Origin: Hymenobacter persicinus
GTDB taxonomy: Bacteria; Bacteroidota; Bacteroidia; Cytophagales; Hymenobacteraceae
Assembly: GCF_004167665.1 (NCBI RefSeq)
Contig: NZ_SEWE01000013.1
Location: 37,917-101,916, forward strand
Length of the DNA stretch: 64,000 bases
Reading direction: 5' to 3'
Shown: positions 14,892 through 25,253 of the stretch, piece by piece
Position numbering within the stretch: position 1 is the stretch's first letter
How the letters are laid out: each line of letters starts with the position of its first letter
Position numbers and translations under genes: made by a program
The notes under the pieces: model-generated
What the model saw: only the letters and a program-made list of their open reading frames with translations
Told to the model about the DNA's origin: nothing
The model's database searches: none

Positions 14892-16907
14892 CTACTCGCG
14901 CACGAAGCGGGCCAATGACACGACCCCTTCGGGGGAAGTCAGGCGCAGGTGGTAAAGACCGGGCGTCAGGGCACGAGTGTCGAGTTGGGCCGAGGCGGCG
15001 CTGACGGTCTGCCGCAGGAGCACGCGGCCGGTGGCGTCGGTTACTTCGGCCTGGGCGGCCCCGGCCCCGATATCCTGGAGCCGGAGCACGTCGTGACAGG
15101 GGTTCGGGTATACGGTCAGCGGGGCGAGGCGGGCCACGGCGCGGGCGGCCAGCACCAGGGTGTTGTCGCGCACGATGGTGCCAGTGCCGTTGAGCACCCA
15201 CTGGTCCGGATCCAGCTGAATGCTGCTGACGGTACCATTGACGGGCACGCTAAAGGAAGACACGAGCTGACTCTGGCGCAGGCGCACAATCTGGCTGGTG
15301 CCGGAGCTGTAGGTGACTTTGTAATCCAGCGGCGTGTCGAAGAAGGGCGTAATGGTGGGCGCCGACACGGTTTCGGTGGTGCGCAGGTACAGGCTGTTGC
15401 CGACCTGATTCCAGCGCACGGCAAACGTCGGGTAGCCTTCCCCCACGTACCACTGCTGGAAGAAGTACGTGAGCGACGTACCAGCTTCGGCCTCGAAGAT
15501 GCGCTGCAGGTCGCTGGTGCGGGCCGTACGGCCGCCATAAGTGGTCTGGTAAGTGCGCAGGGCCCGGAAGAACTTCACGTCGTCGTTGAGCAGGTAGCGC
15601 AGCATGTGCACCACGGCGGCGCCCTTCTTATAAGAGAAGCGGCTGCTGAAGATGCGCCCGACGTTGGTCGTGTCGGGCACCCGGACGCTGCCGTTGGGCA
15701 CTTGCATGGTGAAGCCATGGGCCTGGTCCATCCAGTAGCGGCCGGTGTAGGGGGCCGTAGCCGGAAAGGCGTTGAGCGAGAGATACTCGCCGTAGGAGGC
15801 GAAACTTTCGTTGAGCCAGATATCCTGCCAGGAGGCGCAGGTCACGTTGTCGCCGAACCACTGGTGAAACAACTCATGGGCCGTGAGCGTGAAGTTGAAG
15901 CCGTCCTGGGTGGTCATGGTCTGGTGCTCCATGCCCCCGCCAATGGGCGCCATGCTGTGACCGTACTTTTCGCTGGCAAACGGGTAGAGCCCTACCAGGG
16001 CCGAGTAGTTTTCGATAAAGCCCGGCGTGCGGTCAATTTCGAACTGGTAGTCGGTCTTGGCCGCGGCGTTGTAGAGGTAGTTGACAATCGGAATAGTGGG
16101 TCCGCCGGCGGGATGGGCGTAGTTGACGTACTCGATGTAGGGCGCCACGGCCACCGAAATCAGGTAGTAGTCGATGGGCTTGCGCGACTTCCACTCGTAG
16201 CGGCTCTTGCCGTTGGGCCGGGCCGTGACGCGCTCCAGCACGCCGTTAGAGCCCACCTTGTTAATGTTCGAGGTGGTCACCCACACGTCGGAGGAGTCGG
16301 CCTTGTCGGTGAGCAGTTGCTTGCAGGGCCACCACTCGTAGGCGTTGAAAGGCTCGCTCAGGCTCCAGGTCACGTTGACGCCGTAGTTCGTTTCAAACTC
16401 TGTGTCGAGGGCGTTGCCGATGGCGGCGGAGTTGCCGTTAGGCGCTGTGCCGCGGTAGTAGATGTAGGCGTTGAAGAGGGTGTTGGGGGTTACGGGCTCG
16501 GCCAAGCGGACCGTTACGTCGCCGGCGGCGCGGCGCAGCCCGGGGCTCTTGCGCCCGTTCACCACCACCGAGTCGATGATATAGGTCGGGTAGAGCTCGA
16601 AGGCCAGCGAATCCAGGATCTGCCCCTTGGTCAGGGCCTGCATCCGCACCGAGCCGCTCACGGTCCGCACGTTGTTTTCCAGAGCCAGGTCCAGCTTGTA
16701 ATACTTCACGTCGTAGCGCTCCATTTTCTGGGCGTGGCGCACCGTGGTGGCGGGCTGACGCAGGGCCGCGGCCTCGTGCCGGTGGGCGCAGCTGAAGGCC
16801 GCGTCGGCGGCCAGGTCGGCGGGCTTGGGGCGGAAAGCCGGCGTTTGGGCCCAGGCGGGAGCGGCCAGCAGCAGGCTGAGCGCGGCAGAGTAAAAAAGTC
16901 GCTTCAT
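14892..16907 (-). CDS. M1-family aminopeptidase with type A T9SS sorting domain
   Basis: A 671-residue secreted zinc aminopeptidase. Signal peptide at residues 1-20. An N-terminal beta domain precedes the exopeptidase motif GGGMEHQTMTT (GxMEN class). The zinc site HELFHQWFGD follows, with Glu in NESFASY 18 residues on. Residues from about 595 form a Por-type C-terminal sorting domain (LTVYPNPCHDVLRL, GLYHLRLTSPEG), which sends proteins through the type IX secretion system to the cell surface. ATG 16907 matches the signal peptide; the frame is open to 17003. TATCTTGT (minus, 16962-16969) may be its -7 box. Confidence 0.95.
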   Translation of the reverse strand: MKRLFYSAALSLLLAAPAWAQTPAFRPKPADLAADAAFSCAHRHEAAALRQPATTVRHAQKMERYDVKYYKLDLALENNVRTVSGSVRMQALTKGQILDSLAFELYPTYIIDSVVVNGRKSPGLRRAAGDVTVRLAEPVTPNTLFNAYIYYRGTAPNGNSAAIGNALDTEFETNYGVNVTWSLSEPFNAYEWWPCKQLLTDKADSSDVWVTTSNINKVGSNGVLERVTARPNGKSRYEWKSRKPIDYYLISVAVAPYIEYVNYAHPAGGPTIPIVNYLYNAAAKTDYQFEIDRTPGFIENYSALVGLYPFASEKYGHSMAPIGGGMEHQTMTTQDGFNFTLTAHELFHQWFGDNVTCASWQDIWLNESFASYGEYLSLNAFPATAPYTGRYWMDQAHGFTMQVPNGSVRVPDTTNVGRIFSSRFSYKKGAAVVHMLRYLLNDDVKFFRALRTYQTTYGGRTARTSDLQRIFEAEAGTSLTYFFQQWYVGEGYPTFAVRWNQVGNSLYLRTTETVSAPTITPFFDTPLDYKVTYSSGTSQIVRLRQSQLVSSFSVPVNGTVSSIQLDPDQWVLNGTGTIVRDNTLVLAARAVARLAPLTVYPNPCHDVLRLQDIGAGAAQAEVTDATGRVLLRQTVSAASAQLDTRALTPGLYHLRLTSPEGVVSLARFVRE

Positions 16908-17024
16908 GCAGAAGGATAAGGAGGTAAACCGGCCGGAAAACAACCCGGCGTAATGGGGCTCACAAGATACGCAGCCGTCCAGATAAACTCCCCCCTTTGG
17001 CATCCGGTTCCGCCCGCGCGGTTG

Positions 17025-17032
17025 TATCTTTC
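17025..17032 (+). promoter_or_regulatory. Putative -7 box of the CHU_C protein gene
   Basis: TATCTTTC matches TAnnTTTG at 7 of 8 positions, 32 nt before ATG 17065. TTTG at 16996-16999 is present but the 25-nt spacer is longer than usual. Confidence 0.4.
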
Positions 17033-17064
17033 GGCAGAAAAGGATGATTTTAACCTGACGAGCT

Positions 17065-19290
17065 ATGCCCCCACCTTTCCGACTGCTTTTCCGGGCCTGC
17101 CTGGGCCTTGTGCTGCTTCTGCTGGCCAGTTCGGGCGCCCGGGCTACTCACATTGTGGGGGGAGAGTTGGACCTGCAGTACGTGGCCGGCAGTCAGTACC
17201 GCATTTCCCTGAACCTGTACTTCGACGCCATCAACGGCAACTCCGGCGCCCTCGACACCGACCTGACGGTCAGCATTTTCGACAAGGGCACCAACCGACG
17301 GATGCAGGACGTGTCGCTGCCGTTGACCAGCAACACGTTTGTTACTTATTCCAACGTGGCCTGCACGGTGCCCACGCTCAGCACCCGCCGCCTGGTGTAC
17401 TCCCGGCTGATTGATTTGCCGGCCAACCAGTACTTCAGCCCGGCCGGCTACTACGCGGCCGTGGAGCGCTGCTGCCGCAACAACGGCATCAGCAACATCG
17501 TCAACCCCGGCGACGCGGGTCAGACGTTCTACCTCGAGTTTCCCGCCGTAGTCCGCAACGGTCAGCCCTTCCTGAATTCGACGCCCCGGATTTTTCCGCC
17601 CCTGAGCGACTATGCCTGCCGCGGCGACCTGTTTTACTACAACTTTGGCGGCACCGACTCCGACAAGGACTCCCTGATTTATGAGCTGGTCACGCCGCTG
17701 TCGGGCCACTCCACCCCCGGCCAGCCCAAGCCCGGGGCCGCCGACCCGGCACCCTACAACCCGATTCAGTGGCAGCCGGGGCTGAACGTGCTCAACCAGA
17801 TTCCCGGCAACCCGCCCCTGCGCATCGACCGGCAGTCGGGGCGGCTGCAGGTGCTACCCACTCAGCTGGGCCTGTTCGTGTTCGGCATTAAGTGCTCGGA
17901 ATATCGCAAGGGCGTTAAAATCGGGGAAGTGCGGCGCGACTTTCAGCTGCAGGTGCTCAACTGCCCCCGCAATACGCCCCCGAGTATGAGCGTGCTGATG
18001 CCGGGCAAGGGCACGCCCTACCGCGCCGGCCTCGACACGCTGCGCCTGACGCCGGGTTCGGGCCGCTGCATCACGCTGCGCTTCACCGACCCCGACCCGA
18101 GCTCCACGCTGAGCTTGTCGTTGAACCCGGTGAACTACACCGGCGTGCTGCCCTCGTTCAGCATCACGAAAGGACTGGTGAAAACGCCCGGCGCGCCCGA
18201 TACGCTGATTTCCCAGCTGTGCTTCCCGACCTGCGTCAACACCCGGGGCAAGGTCTTCCTGCTCGACGTGATTGTGGCCGACGACGGGTGCAGCCTGCCC
18301 AAGCGCGACACGGTGCGGGTGGCCTTCACCTCCATGCCCGACCCCAACGGCAACCCGACCATCACCACCACCGCCGGCCCCGGCCTGCCGCTGCGGGCCC
18401 GCCCCGGCGACTTGGTCACGTTCACGCTCACCGGTACCGACCCCGACAATGACCCCGTAACCCTGGAAATGACCGGGCGAGGCTTCAACCCGACTGCCTA
18501 CGGGGCCCAGCTCACCCAAACCGCGGGCGGCAGCCCGGCCCGGGGCACATTTACCTGGCGCGTCGACTGCCAGGCCGTGAACAAGCCGATTTTCGAGTTT
18601 GAGTTTGCCGCCGCCGCCAGCCCCTGCAACGAGCGGCAGGCCAGCAGCCTGATTGTCCCCATCCAGATTGACTACAGCAACGTGGCGCCGGTGCTGACCA
18701 CTACCCTGCCGCCGGACTCGGCGGGGCTGCCTCCGGTGATTCGGCGCCGGCTAGGGGAAGTCTACGAAGCTACGCTGGAAGGCGTGGATGCCGACGCCAA
18801 CCCGTTGGTGTTCACGGCCACAGGCAAGAGCTTCGAGCTGGCCGCGGCCGGCATCACCTTCGTGCCCCGCAATGGTACGGGCCGGGCCACGGCCACCTTC
18901 CGCTGGGAAGCCTCCTGCGAGGCCGTGCGCCAGCAGGGGCTGGAAGTCACGTTTCAGCTCCAGGAAACCACCTGCCTGCCCCAGCCTCAGACCCGAAAAG
19001 TGCGCCTGGAGGTGATTCCGCCGGTGGTGCCGCCCTTCCTGCCCCCGAACGTGTTTACGCCCAACAATGACGGGCTCAACGACTTCTTTCAGCTGCCCAA
19101 CCTGCCCCCCGACTTCTGCGACTCCCGCCTGAGCACCATCAAAATCTTCAGCCGCTGGGGCAACGAGGTCTACCGCACCACCGACCGGGACTTCCGGTGG
19201 AATGGCAGCGGCCTGCCCGCGGGCGTGTATTTCTACCTGGTTGAGTACACCGACCGGCAGTTCAAAGGCACCGTGACGCTGGCCCCCTAG
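17065..19290 (+). CDS. Large surface protein with gliding-motility type C-terminal (CHU_C, type B) domain
   Basis: A 741-residue secreted protein. Signal peptide at residues 1-28 (ending GARAT), followed by an opening segment HIVGGELDLQYV that is common at the N-terminus of gliding-associated Bacteroidota proteins. The middle contains repeated beta-rich Ig/cadherin-like units with DPDP and DSDKD calcium-type motifs (about 210, 355, 465, 575). The last 85 residues are the CHU_C domain (NVFTPNNDGLNDFF, IKIFSRWGNEVY, LPAGVYFYLVEY), used for type IX secretion and surface attachment. Likely an adhesin-like surface protein; ligand unknown. Confidence 0.93.
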   Translation: MPPPFRLLFRACLGLVLLLLASSGARATHIVGGELDLQYVAGSQYRISLNLYFDAINGNSGALDTDLTVSIFDKGTNRRMQDVSLPLTSNTFVTYSNVACTVPTLSTRRLVYSRLIDLPANQYFSPAGYYAAVERCCRNNGISNIVNPGDAGQTFYLEFPAVVRNGQPFLNSTPRIFPPLSDYACRGDLFYYNFGGTDSDKDSLIYELVTPLSGHSTPGQPKPGAADPAPYNPIQWQPGLNVLNQIPGNPPLRIDRQSGRLQVLPTQLGLFVFGIKCSEYRKGVKIGEVRRDFQLQVLNCPRNTPPSMSVLMPGKGTPYRAGLDTLRLTPGSGRCITLRFTDPDPSSTLSLSLNPVNYTGVLPSFSITKGLVKTPGAPDTLISQLCFPTCVNTRGKVFLLDVIVADDGCSLPKRDTVRVAFTSMPDPNGNPTITTTAGPGLPLRARPGDLVTFTLTGTDPDNDPVTLEMTGRGFNPTAYGAQLTQTAGGSPARGTFTWRVDCQAVNKPIFEFEFAAAASPCNERQASSLIVPIQIDYSNVAPVLTTTLPPDSAGLPPVIRRRLGEVYEATLEGVDADANPLVFTATGKSFELAAAGITFVPRNGTGRATATFRWEASCEAVRQQGLEVTFQLQETTCLPQPQTRKVRLEVIPPVVPPFLPPNVFTPNNDGLNDFFQLPNLPPDFCDSRLSTIKIFSRWGNEVYRTTDRDFRWNGSGLPAGVYFYLVEYTDRQFKGTVTLAP

Positions 19291-19307
19291 CCCGCCAGCC
19301 CAACCAC

Positions 19308-19346
19308 AAAAAAGCCCCGGTCAGCATGCTGGCCGGGGCTTTTTTT
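19308..19346. terminator. Bidirectional terminator
   Basis: AGCCCCGG (19313-19320) pairs with CCGGGGCT (19333-19340); the loop itself is the palindrome CAGCATGCTG. A6 before and T7 after. It separates the convergent CHU_C and cytochrome oxidase genes. Confidence 0.88.
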
Positions 19347-19360
19347 ACGCGGTTGAAATT

Positions 19361-20008
19361 CTAATACAGAAACAGGAACAGCAGGAACAGCGCCACCCAC
19401 AGCCCGTCGATGAAGTGCCAGTAGAGGCTCAGCATCCGCAGCTGCAAACGGCGGTAGGGGTTGCGGATGAAGACCAGGCTACGCACCGCGTCGCGGGAGG
19501 CGTGCAGGGTCCGCAGCAGCAGGGCCAGCAAAAACAGCATTCCGCCCAACAGGTGCGCCACGTGCAGGGCCGAAATCAGGTAGACGTAGGTGCCACTGGC
19601 TTCACCGGTGAAAAAGACACCCTGGAGCATCAATTCCCGCCAACCCAGCACCTGCAGGCCGGCAAAGATGCTGCCCAACACCAACGTGGCGCCCAGGCAG
19701 CGGACCAGGCCCGTCACATCGTCGGCCCGATACAGGCGCTGGGCCTGGCTGAGCGTGTAGCTGCTCACCAGCAGCACGATGGTGCTGATAGAAAAGTAGC
19801 GCGGCAGCGGGTGCAGCCCCGTGGGCAGGCCACTCAGGTGGCGGGTCTGCACGTAGGCCGCCAGCAGAATCACAAACAGCACCGTGATGCCGGCCAAGCC
19901 CAAGTAGAGCAGCATCAGCAGCGGGGGCACCCGCTCAATACGGGAAAACGCGGAGGTGGACCGGCCGGCCCCGACCTTGTCTTTGCGTTCTTTGTCGGAA
20001 TTCATCAT
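19361..20008 (-). CDS. Stand-alone cytochrome c oxidase subunit III-like protein
   Basis: A 215-residue membrane protein with five predicted helices (about 30-52, 72-90, 105-123, 143-165, 190-212). Subunit III landmarks are GEASGTYVYLISALHVAHLLGG, cut here for length, with the conserved Glu, His and Gly residues, and YWHFIDGLWVALFLLFL near the C-terminus. It belongs to the heme-copper oxidase subunit III family, which supports the proton-pumping core. No coxA or coxB is nearby, so it is an orphan paralogue or part of a dispersed oxidase. Start chosen at ATG 20008; the next codon is also ATG. Confidence 0.88.
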   Translation of the reverse strand: MMNSDKERKDKVGAGRSTSAFSRIERVPPLLMLLYLGLAGITVLFVILLAAYVQTRHLSGLPTGLHPLPRYFSISTIVLLVSSYTLSQAQRLYRADDVTGLVRCLGATLVLGSIFAGLQVLGWRELMLQGVFFTGEASGTYVYLISALHVAHLLGGMLFLLALLLRTLHASRDAVRSLVFIRNPYRRLQLRMLSLYWHFIDGLWVALFLLFLFLY

Positions 20009-20262
20009 CGGTGGCTGAGGAGAGCAACGTACTACTGGCAAACCAAATAGCAAGCCATTAGTTCCGCGCCGACAGCTCCGGCAATCCCCCTTGGCTTCTG
20101 AGGGTAAATACGCAAAAACCCCGCGGCCGGCCCGCCAATATTCGGGTCTTTTTCCGCCCGGTAGCGACCCCGCCACCGGGCCGTCCTGCCGCAGCCGCTT
20201 GCCAGCAGCCGGCCCCTGCGCCACGATCAATGCAGCCGCGGCCCGGCCCCGCAAACAGCAGC

Positions 20263-20598
20263 TTACGAGAAGAAGGAGCCGATTTTACCCAGCACGGCGT
20301 TGAGCGTAATCTTGGGGGTGCGGCCGGCGCCGAAGGTCACGTAGGTTTTGCCCGCCACCCGCAAATCCAGGATCAGCCCGAGCTGCCGGGCCAAGTCGTT
20401 GAGTTGCTGGAGCGGGTCGGAGCCGGGGGCCTTGGGCTTTTTTGGGCCGGGCGGCTTGGGCGGACCGGCCGTGAGCTTGTCGAGCACGCGCTGGCTGGGC
20501 ACGTTCACAATCAGGTAAGTGCCCGAGCCCGCCAGCTGAATATCGTCGCCGTCGATGCTGATAACCAGCCGCGCTTCTATTTCGAGGCCGCTAGCCAA
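20263..20598 (-). CDS. Hypothetical 111-aa protein, downstream partner of an overlapping pair
   Basis: A 111-residue protein of unknown family beginning at TTG 20598, 8 nt inside the preceding gene (its stop TAG is 20593-20591) and in a different frame. The N-terminal half is beta-like (LEIEARLVISIDGDDIQLAG), the middle is a Pro/Lys-rich linker (GPPKPPGPKKPKAPG), and the C-terminal half is an amphipathic helix followed by beta strands. No signal peptide or membrane segment. The overlap suggests translational coupling with the gene at 20591-20842 and a shared job or complex. Confidence 0.6.
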   Translation of the reverse strand: MASGLEIEARLVISIDGDDIQLAGSGTYLIVNVPSQRVLDKLTAGPPKPPGPKKPKAPGSDPLQQLNDLARQLGLILDLRVAGKTYVTFGAGRTPKITLNAVLGKIGSFFS

Positions 20599-20842
20599 CG
20601 TTGCTCGGATTGGCCGTCGGCAGCTGGGGCGCGGCCGCGGGCGGATTTTCGCCCCGGGTCCGGACGCGCATCGAGCCGTTTAGGCGCCAGGTGGCGGGCG
20701 TCGCGGCAGGGTTCTGAGGGTTGGGCACCTGCAGCTCCATCTGGTCGAAGGCGAAGGAAAGCTCGACGCCGCCCGAGAGCTTGGACAGCAGCGAGGCGGC
20801 GGTGTCGGCCCAGGAGCCGGAAGGTTGCGAAGAATCAGCCAT
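20591..20842 (-). CDS. Hypothetical 83-aa protein, upstream partner of an overlapping pair
   Basis: An 83-residue soluble protein starting at ATG 20842. Residues 5-24 form a short helix. Residues 25-66 look like a beta sheet (VELSFAFDQMELQVP, ATWRLNGSMRVRTRG), and the tail is Pro/Ala-rich and probably disordered. It resembles no family I can name. It is followed by the 111-aa gene with an 8-nt overlap. Nothing else in the neighbourhood (oxidase subunit, DUF3108) suggests a role. Confidence 0.6.
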   Translation of the reverse strand: MADSSQPSGSWADTAASLLSKLSGGVELSFAFDQMELQVPNPQNPAATPATWRLNGSMRVRTRGENPPAAAPQLPTANPSNVG

Positions 20843-21055
20843 GGGAAAGAAGGATAAAAAACGAACTGAAATGTACCGGGGAAACGTGTCCGGGCGGCAC
20901 AAGTTACGCGGCCGGGCGGGGCAATGGTAGCAAAAACGCGGAAAACCTCGGCTGGCAGGGCTTTTGTAACGCTTGCGCCACAGCCCGCGCGGCGGCCCCG
21001 TGCCGGTTAAAATCCAAACGGCGGCGTATGCGTATGCGGCTCAACACTAGGTTCA

Positions 21056-21063
21056 CACTTTTG
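21056..21063 (+). promoter_or_regulatory. Putative -7 box of the DUF3108 gene, very close to ATG
   Basis: CACTTTTG matches TAnnTTTG at 7 of 8 positions and ends 5 nt before ATG 21069, which would put the transcription start at or next to the start codon. Confidence 0.3.
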
Positions 21064-21068
21064 CTCCC

Positions 21069-21863
21069 ATGAAGCTTCCCGCCCTGCTTGCCCTGCCCCT
21101 GCTTGCCCTGGCTGCCCGCGCCCAGACCACCCCGCCCTCGCCCGATACGGCCACGACCGTGGCTTCAGCCCCCGAACCGGCCGTGGAAACCGCCTGTGCC
21201 CATCCCTTTGGCCTCTACGACAACATGGAGCTGGTCTACCGCCTCACCAACGGGGCCAGCAAGCCGACGGGGGAGCTGCGCTACCGCGTGGTGCGCCTGG
21301 GCTCGGAGCTGAACAAGAAAAAAACCCGCACCACGACCACCGTATTGCTGAAAAGCGGCCTCTACGACGTAAAGAACCGCCTGCTCCACCAGCAGGACCT
21401 TACCTTCCGCTGCTCCCGCGACACCACCTTCACCGACGGCCTGACCCAGTTCAACCCCGAAAGCCTGAAGTCGTTCCGGGAGCGGATATTTGACTTTGCC
21501 CCCATCAACATTGCCTGGCCTAACCGGCCCACCATTGGCAGCCGCCTCCCCGACGGCGGCAGCGTGGTGCAAGTGCGGAGCTCGGCCGTCGATATTGCCA
21601 AGGTGAGTACCCTGGCGCAGAAGCGCCGCGTGGTCAGTGGCCCCGAAGCGGTGAAAACCCCGGCCGGCACCTTCCAGTGTTACAAGGTGGAGTCGGAGCG
21701 GGAATCCTCGACCAAAGCCCGGGCCGACGTGGCCTTCCGCACCACCGTGCGGGTCATCGACTACTACGCCCCGGCCGTGGGCGTGGTCAAAACCGAGATT
21801 TTCGGCAAGAACGGTAAGCTGGCCGAAACCCGGACCCTGGCCGCCATTTCCAAAGGCAAGTAG
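21069..21863 (+). CDS. DUF3108 domain exported protein
   Basis: A 264-residue periplasmic protein. Signal peptide at residues 1-18 (cleavage after ARAQ). The mature part fits DUF3108: GLYDNMELVYRLTNGAS at the start, then AGTFQCYKVESERES and DYYAPAVGVVKTEIF near the end, features of its beta-rich fold. Cys residues at YKVES and FRCSRD could pair. Function of the family is unknown; an envelope lipid or polymer carrier role has been imagined from the fold, which I cannot test. It is probably an independent unit ahead of the DUF4920 gene. Confidence 0.85.
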   Translation: MKLPALLALPLLALAARAQTTPPSPDTATTVASAPEPAVETACAHPFGLYDNMELVYRLTNGASKPTGELRYRVVRLGSELNKKKTRTTTTVLLKSGLYDVKNRLLHQQDLTFRCSRDTTFTDGLTQFNPESLKSFRERIFDFAPINIAWPNRPTIGSRLPDGGSVVQVRSSAVDIAKVSTLAQKRRVVSGPEAVKTPAGTFQCYKVESERESSTKARADVAFRTTVRVIDYYAPAVGVVKTEIFGKNGKLAETRTLAAISKGK

Positions 21864-21919
21864 GCACTGGACTGAAAATCCGTATTTTTCAGCTTCCAAC
21901 CCTTACTCCTCTGTTTGCC

Positions 21920-22426
21920 ATGCGCGTTACAACCCTTTTGCTGGCCTCTGCCCTGACCGCGCTGGCCGCCTGTCAGGCGGCTCCGGCCACTGATACTGCT
22001 ACGGCCCCCGCTACTCCTGCCCCCGCGGCCCCGGCCGGCAAAACCTACGGCGCCCCCCTTACGGCTGCCGGCGCCCGGCCCATGAGTGAGCTGAGTCAAG
22101 TGCTGGGAAACCAGGATTCGGCCCAGGTGAAGCTGGTGGGCAAGGCTTCGGGCGTGTGCCAGGCCAAGGGCTGCTGGCTGACCATGGCCACCCCCGACGG
22201 CCGGCAGATGCGGGTGCGGTTCAAGGACTACGCCTTTTTCGTACCCAAGGACCTGACCGGCAAAACGGTCGTTATCAACGGCTGGGCCCACCGCGAGCAG
22301 GTGCCCGTGAGCGACTTACAGCACTACGCCAAGGATGCCGGCAAGTCGGCCAAGGAGGTGGCGGCCATCACCCAGCCCGAGGAGCAGCTCAACTTCGAAG
22401 CCGACGGCGTGCTGGTGCAGGAGTAG
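21920..22426 (+). CDS. DUF4920 domain lipoprotein
   Basis: A 168-residue lipoprotein: the lipobox TALAAC gives acylated Cys18, followed by a Thr/Ala/Pro linker to about residue 40. The DUF4920 domain (about 42-168) includes YGAPLTAAG, GVCQAKGCWLTMAT with two cysteines, and VRFKDYAFFVPKDLTGKTV. The paired Cys and the OB-like strand pattern suggest redox or metal binding, but no activity is known. TATTTTTC at 21883-21890 is a plausible -7 box 29 nt upstream. It ends at its own terminator. Confidence 0.88.
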   Translation: MRVTTLLLASALTALAACQAAPATDTATAPATPAPAAPAGKTYGAPLTAAGARPMSELSQVLGNQDSAQVKLVGKASGVCQAKGCWLTMATPDGRQMRVRFKDYAFFVPKDLTGKTVVINGWAHREQVPVSDLQHYAKDAGKSAKEVAAITQPEEQLNFEADGVLVQE

Positions 22427-22450
22427 CCGGAGCGCAGAACCACTTTTCGT

Positions 22451-22479
22451 AAAAAAGGCCACCCGCGGGTGGCCTTTTT
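22451..22479. terminator. Terminator after the DUF4920 gene
   Basis: GGCCACCC (22457-22464) pairs with GGGTGGCC (22467-22474) between A6 and T5. It is perfectly symmetric. Confidence 0.85.
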
Positions 22480-22509
22480 CGTTTTCTGGCTGCCAACTGC
22501 GGACCCTGA

Positions 22510-24678
<2,169 letters not shown>

Positions 24679-24746
24679 CCCACCCCCTATTTTTCCGGGT
24701 CGGCAGTACCAGGCGGCCGGTCCTTCCTCAGCTATTTTCTTCGCCC

Positions 24747-25136
24747 ATGCTTCGTTTCCTGCTCTCAGCCACGGCCGGCCTGCTGCTTACGCTGGCCACC
24801 ACCTGCCCCGCCGCCGCCCAGGCGAAGGTTCCGGTGGCCGACGTTGCCACCACCCACAAGCTGGCCCACAAGCGCAACGTGGTGGTGCTCGACGTGCGCA
24901 CTCCGGCCGAATACGCCACCGGCCACCTGCGGCAGGCCCAAAACCTGGATTTCAAGGCCCCGGATTTTGCCGAAAAAGTTGCCGCTCTGGACCCGACCAA
25001 AACCTACCTGCTCTACTGCGCTTCCGGCAACCGCAGCGGCCAGGCCTCGGCCATTATGCAGGAAAAGGGCTTTGCAAAAGTCGTGAACGGCGGCGCTTTC
25101 AAAGACCTTAAAGCGGCCGGGCTGAAAACGGACTGA
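24747..25136 (+). CDS. Periplasmic rhodanese-like protein
   Basis: A 129-residue protein with a signal peptide (cleavage near PAAAQ, residue 23) and a single rhodanese domain (about 28-128). The active-site loop YLLYCASGNRSGQA carries the catalytic Cys in a CxxGxR loop, as in single-domain PspE-type sulfurtransferases; VVVLDVRTPAEYATGHL is the other family signature. The enzyme transfers sulfane sulfur in vitro, and its physiological donor is unknown. It faces the lactonase gene convergently across the 75-nt hairpin. Confidence 0.92.
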   Translation: MLRFLLSATAGLLLTLATTCPAAAQAKVPVADVATTHKLAHKRNVVVLDVRTPAEYATGHLRQAQNLDFKAPDFAEKVAALDPTKTYLLYCASGNRSGQASAIMQEKGFAKVVNGGAFKDLKAAGLKTD

Positions 25137-25170
25137 GGCGCGGCTGTTCTTGTGGCCCGGTAGCCGCCTT

Positions 25171-25245
25171 AAGCAGCTCCGCGGGGCCAGGTTTTGCCCG
25201 AGGCCCGGTAATCCGGCCCGGGCGCCTGGTGCCGCGGAGCTGCTT
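25171..25245. repeat. 75-nt near-perfect hairpin between convergent genes
   Basis: AAGCAGCTCCGCGG (25171-25184) pairs perfectly with CCGCGGAGCTGCTT (25232-25245). Inside it, CCAGG pairs with CCTGG, GCCCG with CGGGC, and GGCCCGG with CCGGCC around a TAAT loop. No T-run follows on either strand, so it is not a classical terminator. It fills the spacer between the rhodanese and lactonase genes. It may stop transcription by structure, be a processing site, or be a repeat element. Confidence 0.75.
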
Positions 25246-25253
25246 GCTACCCG

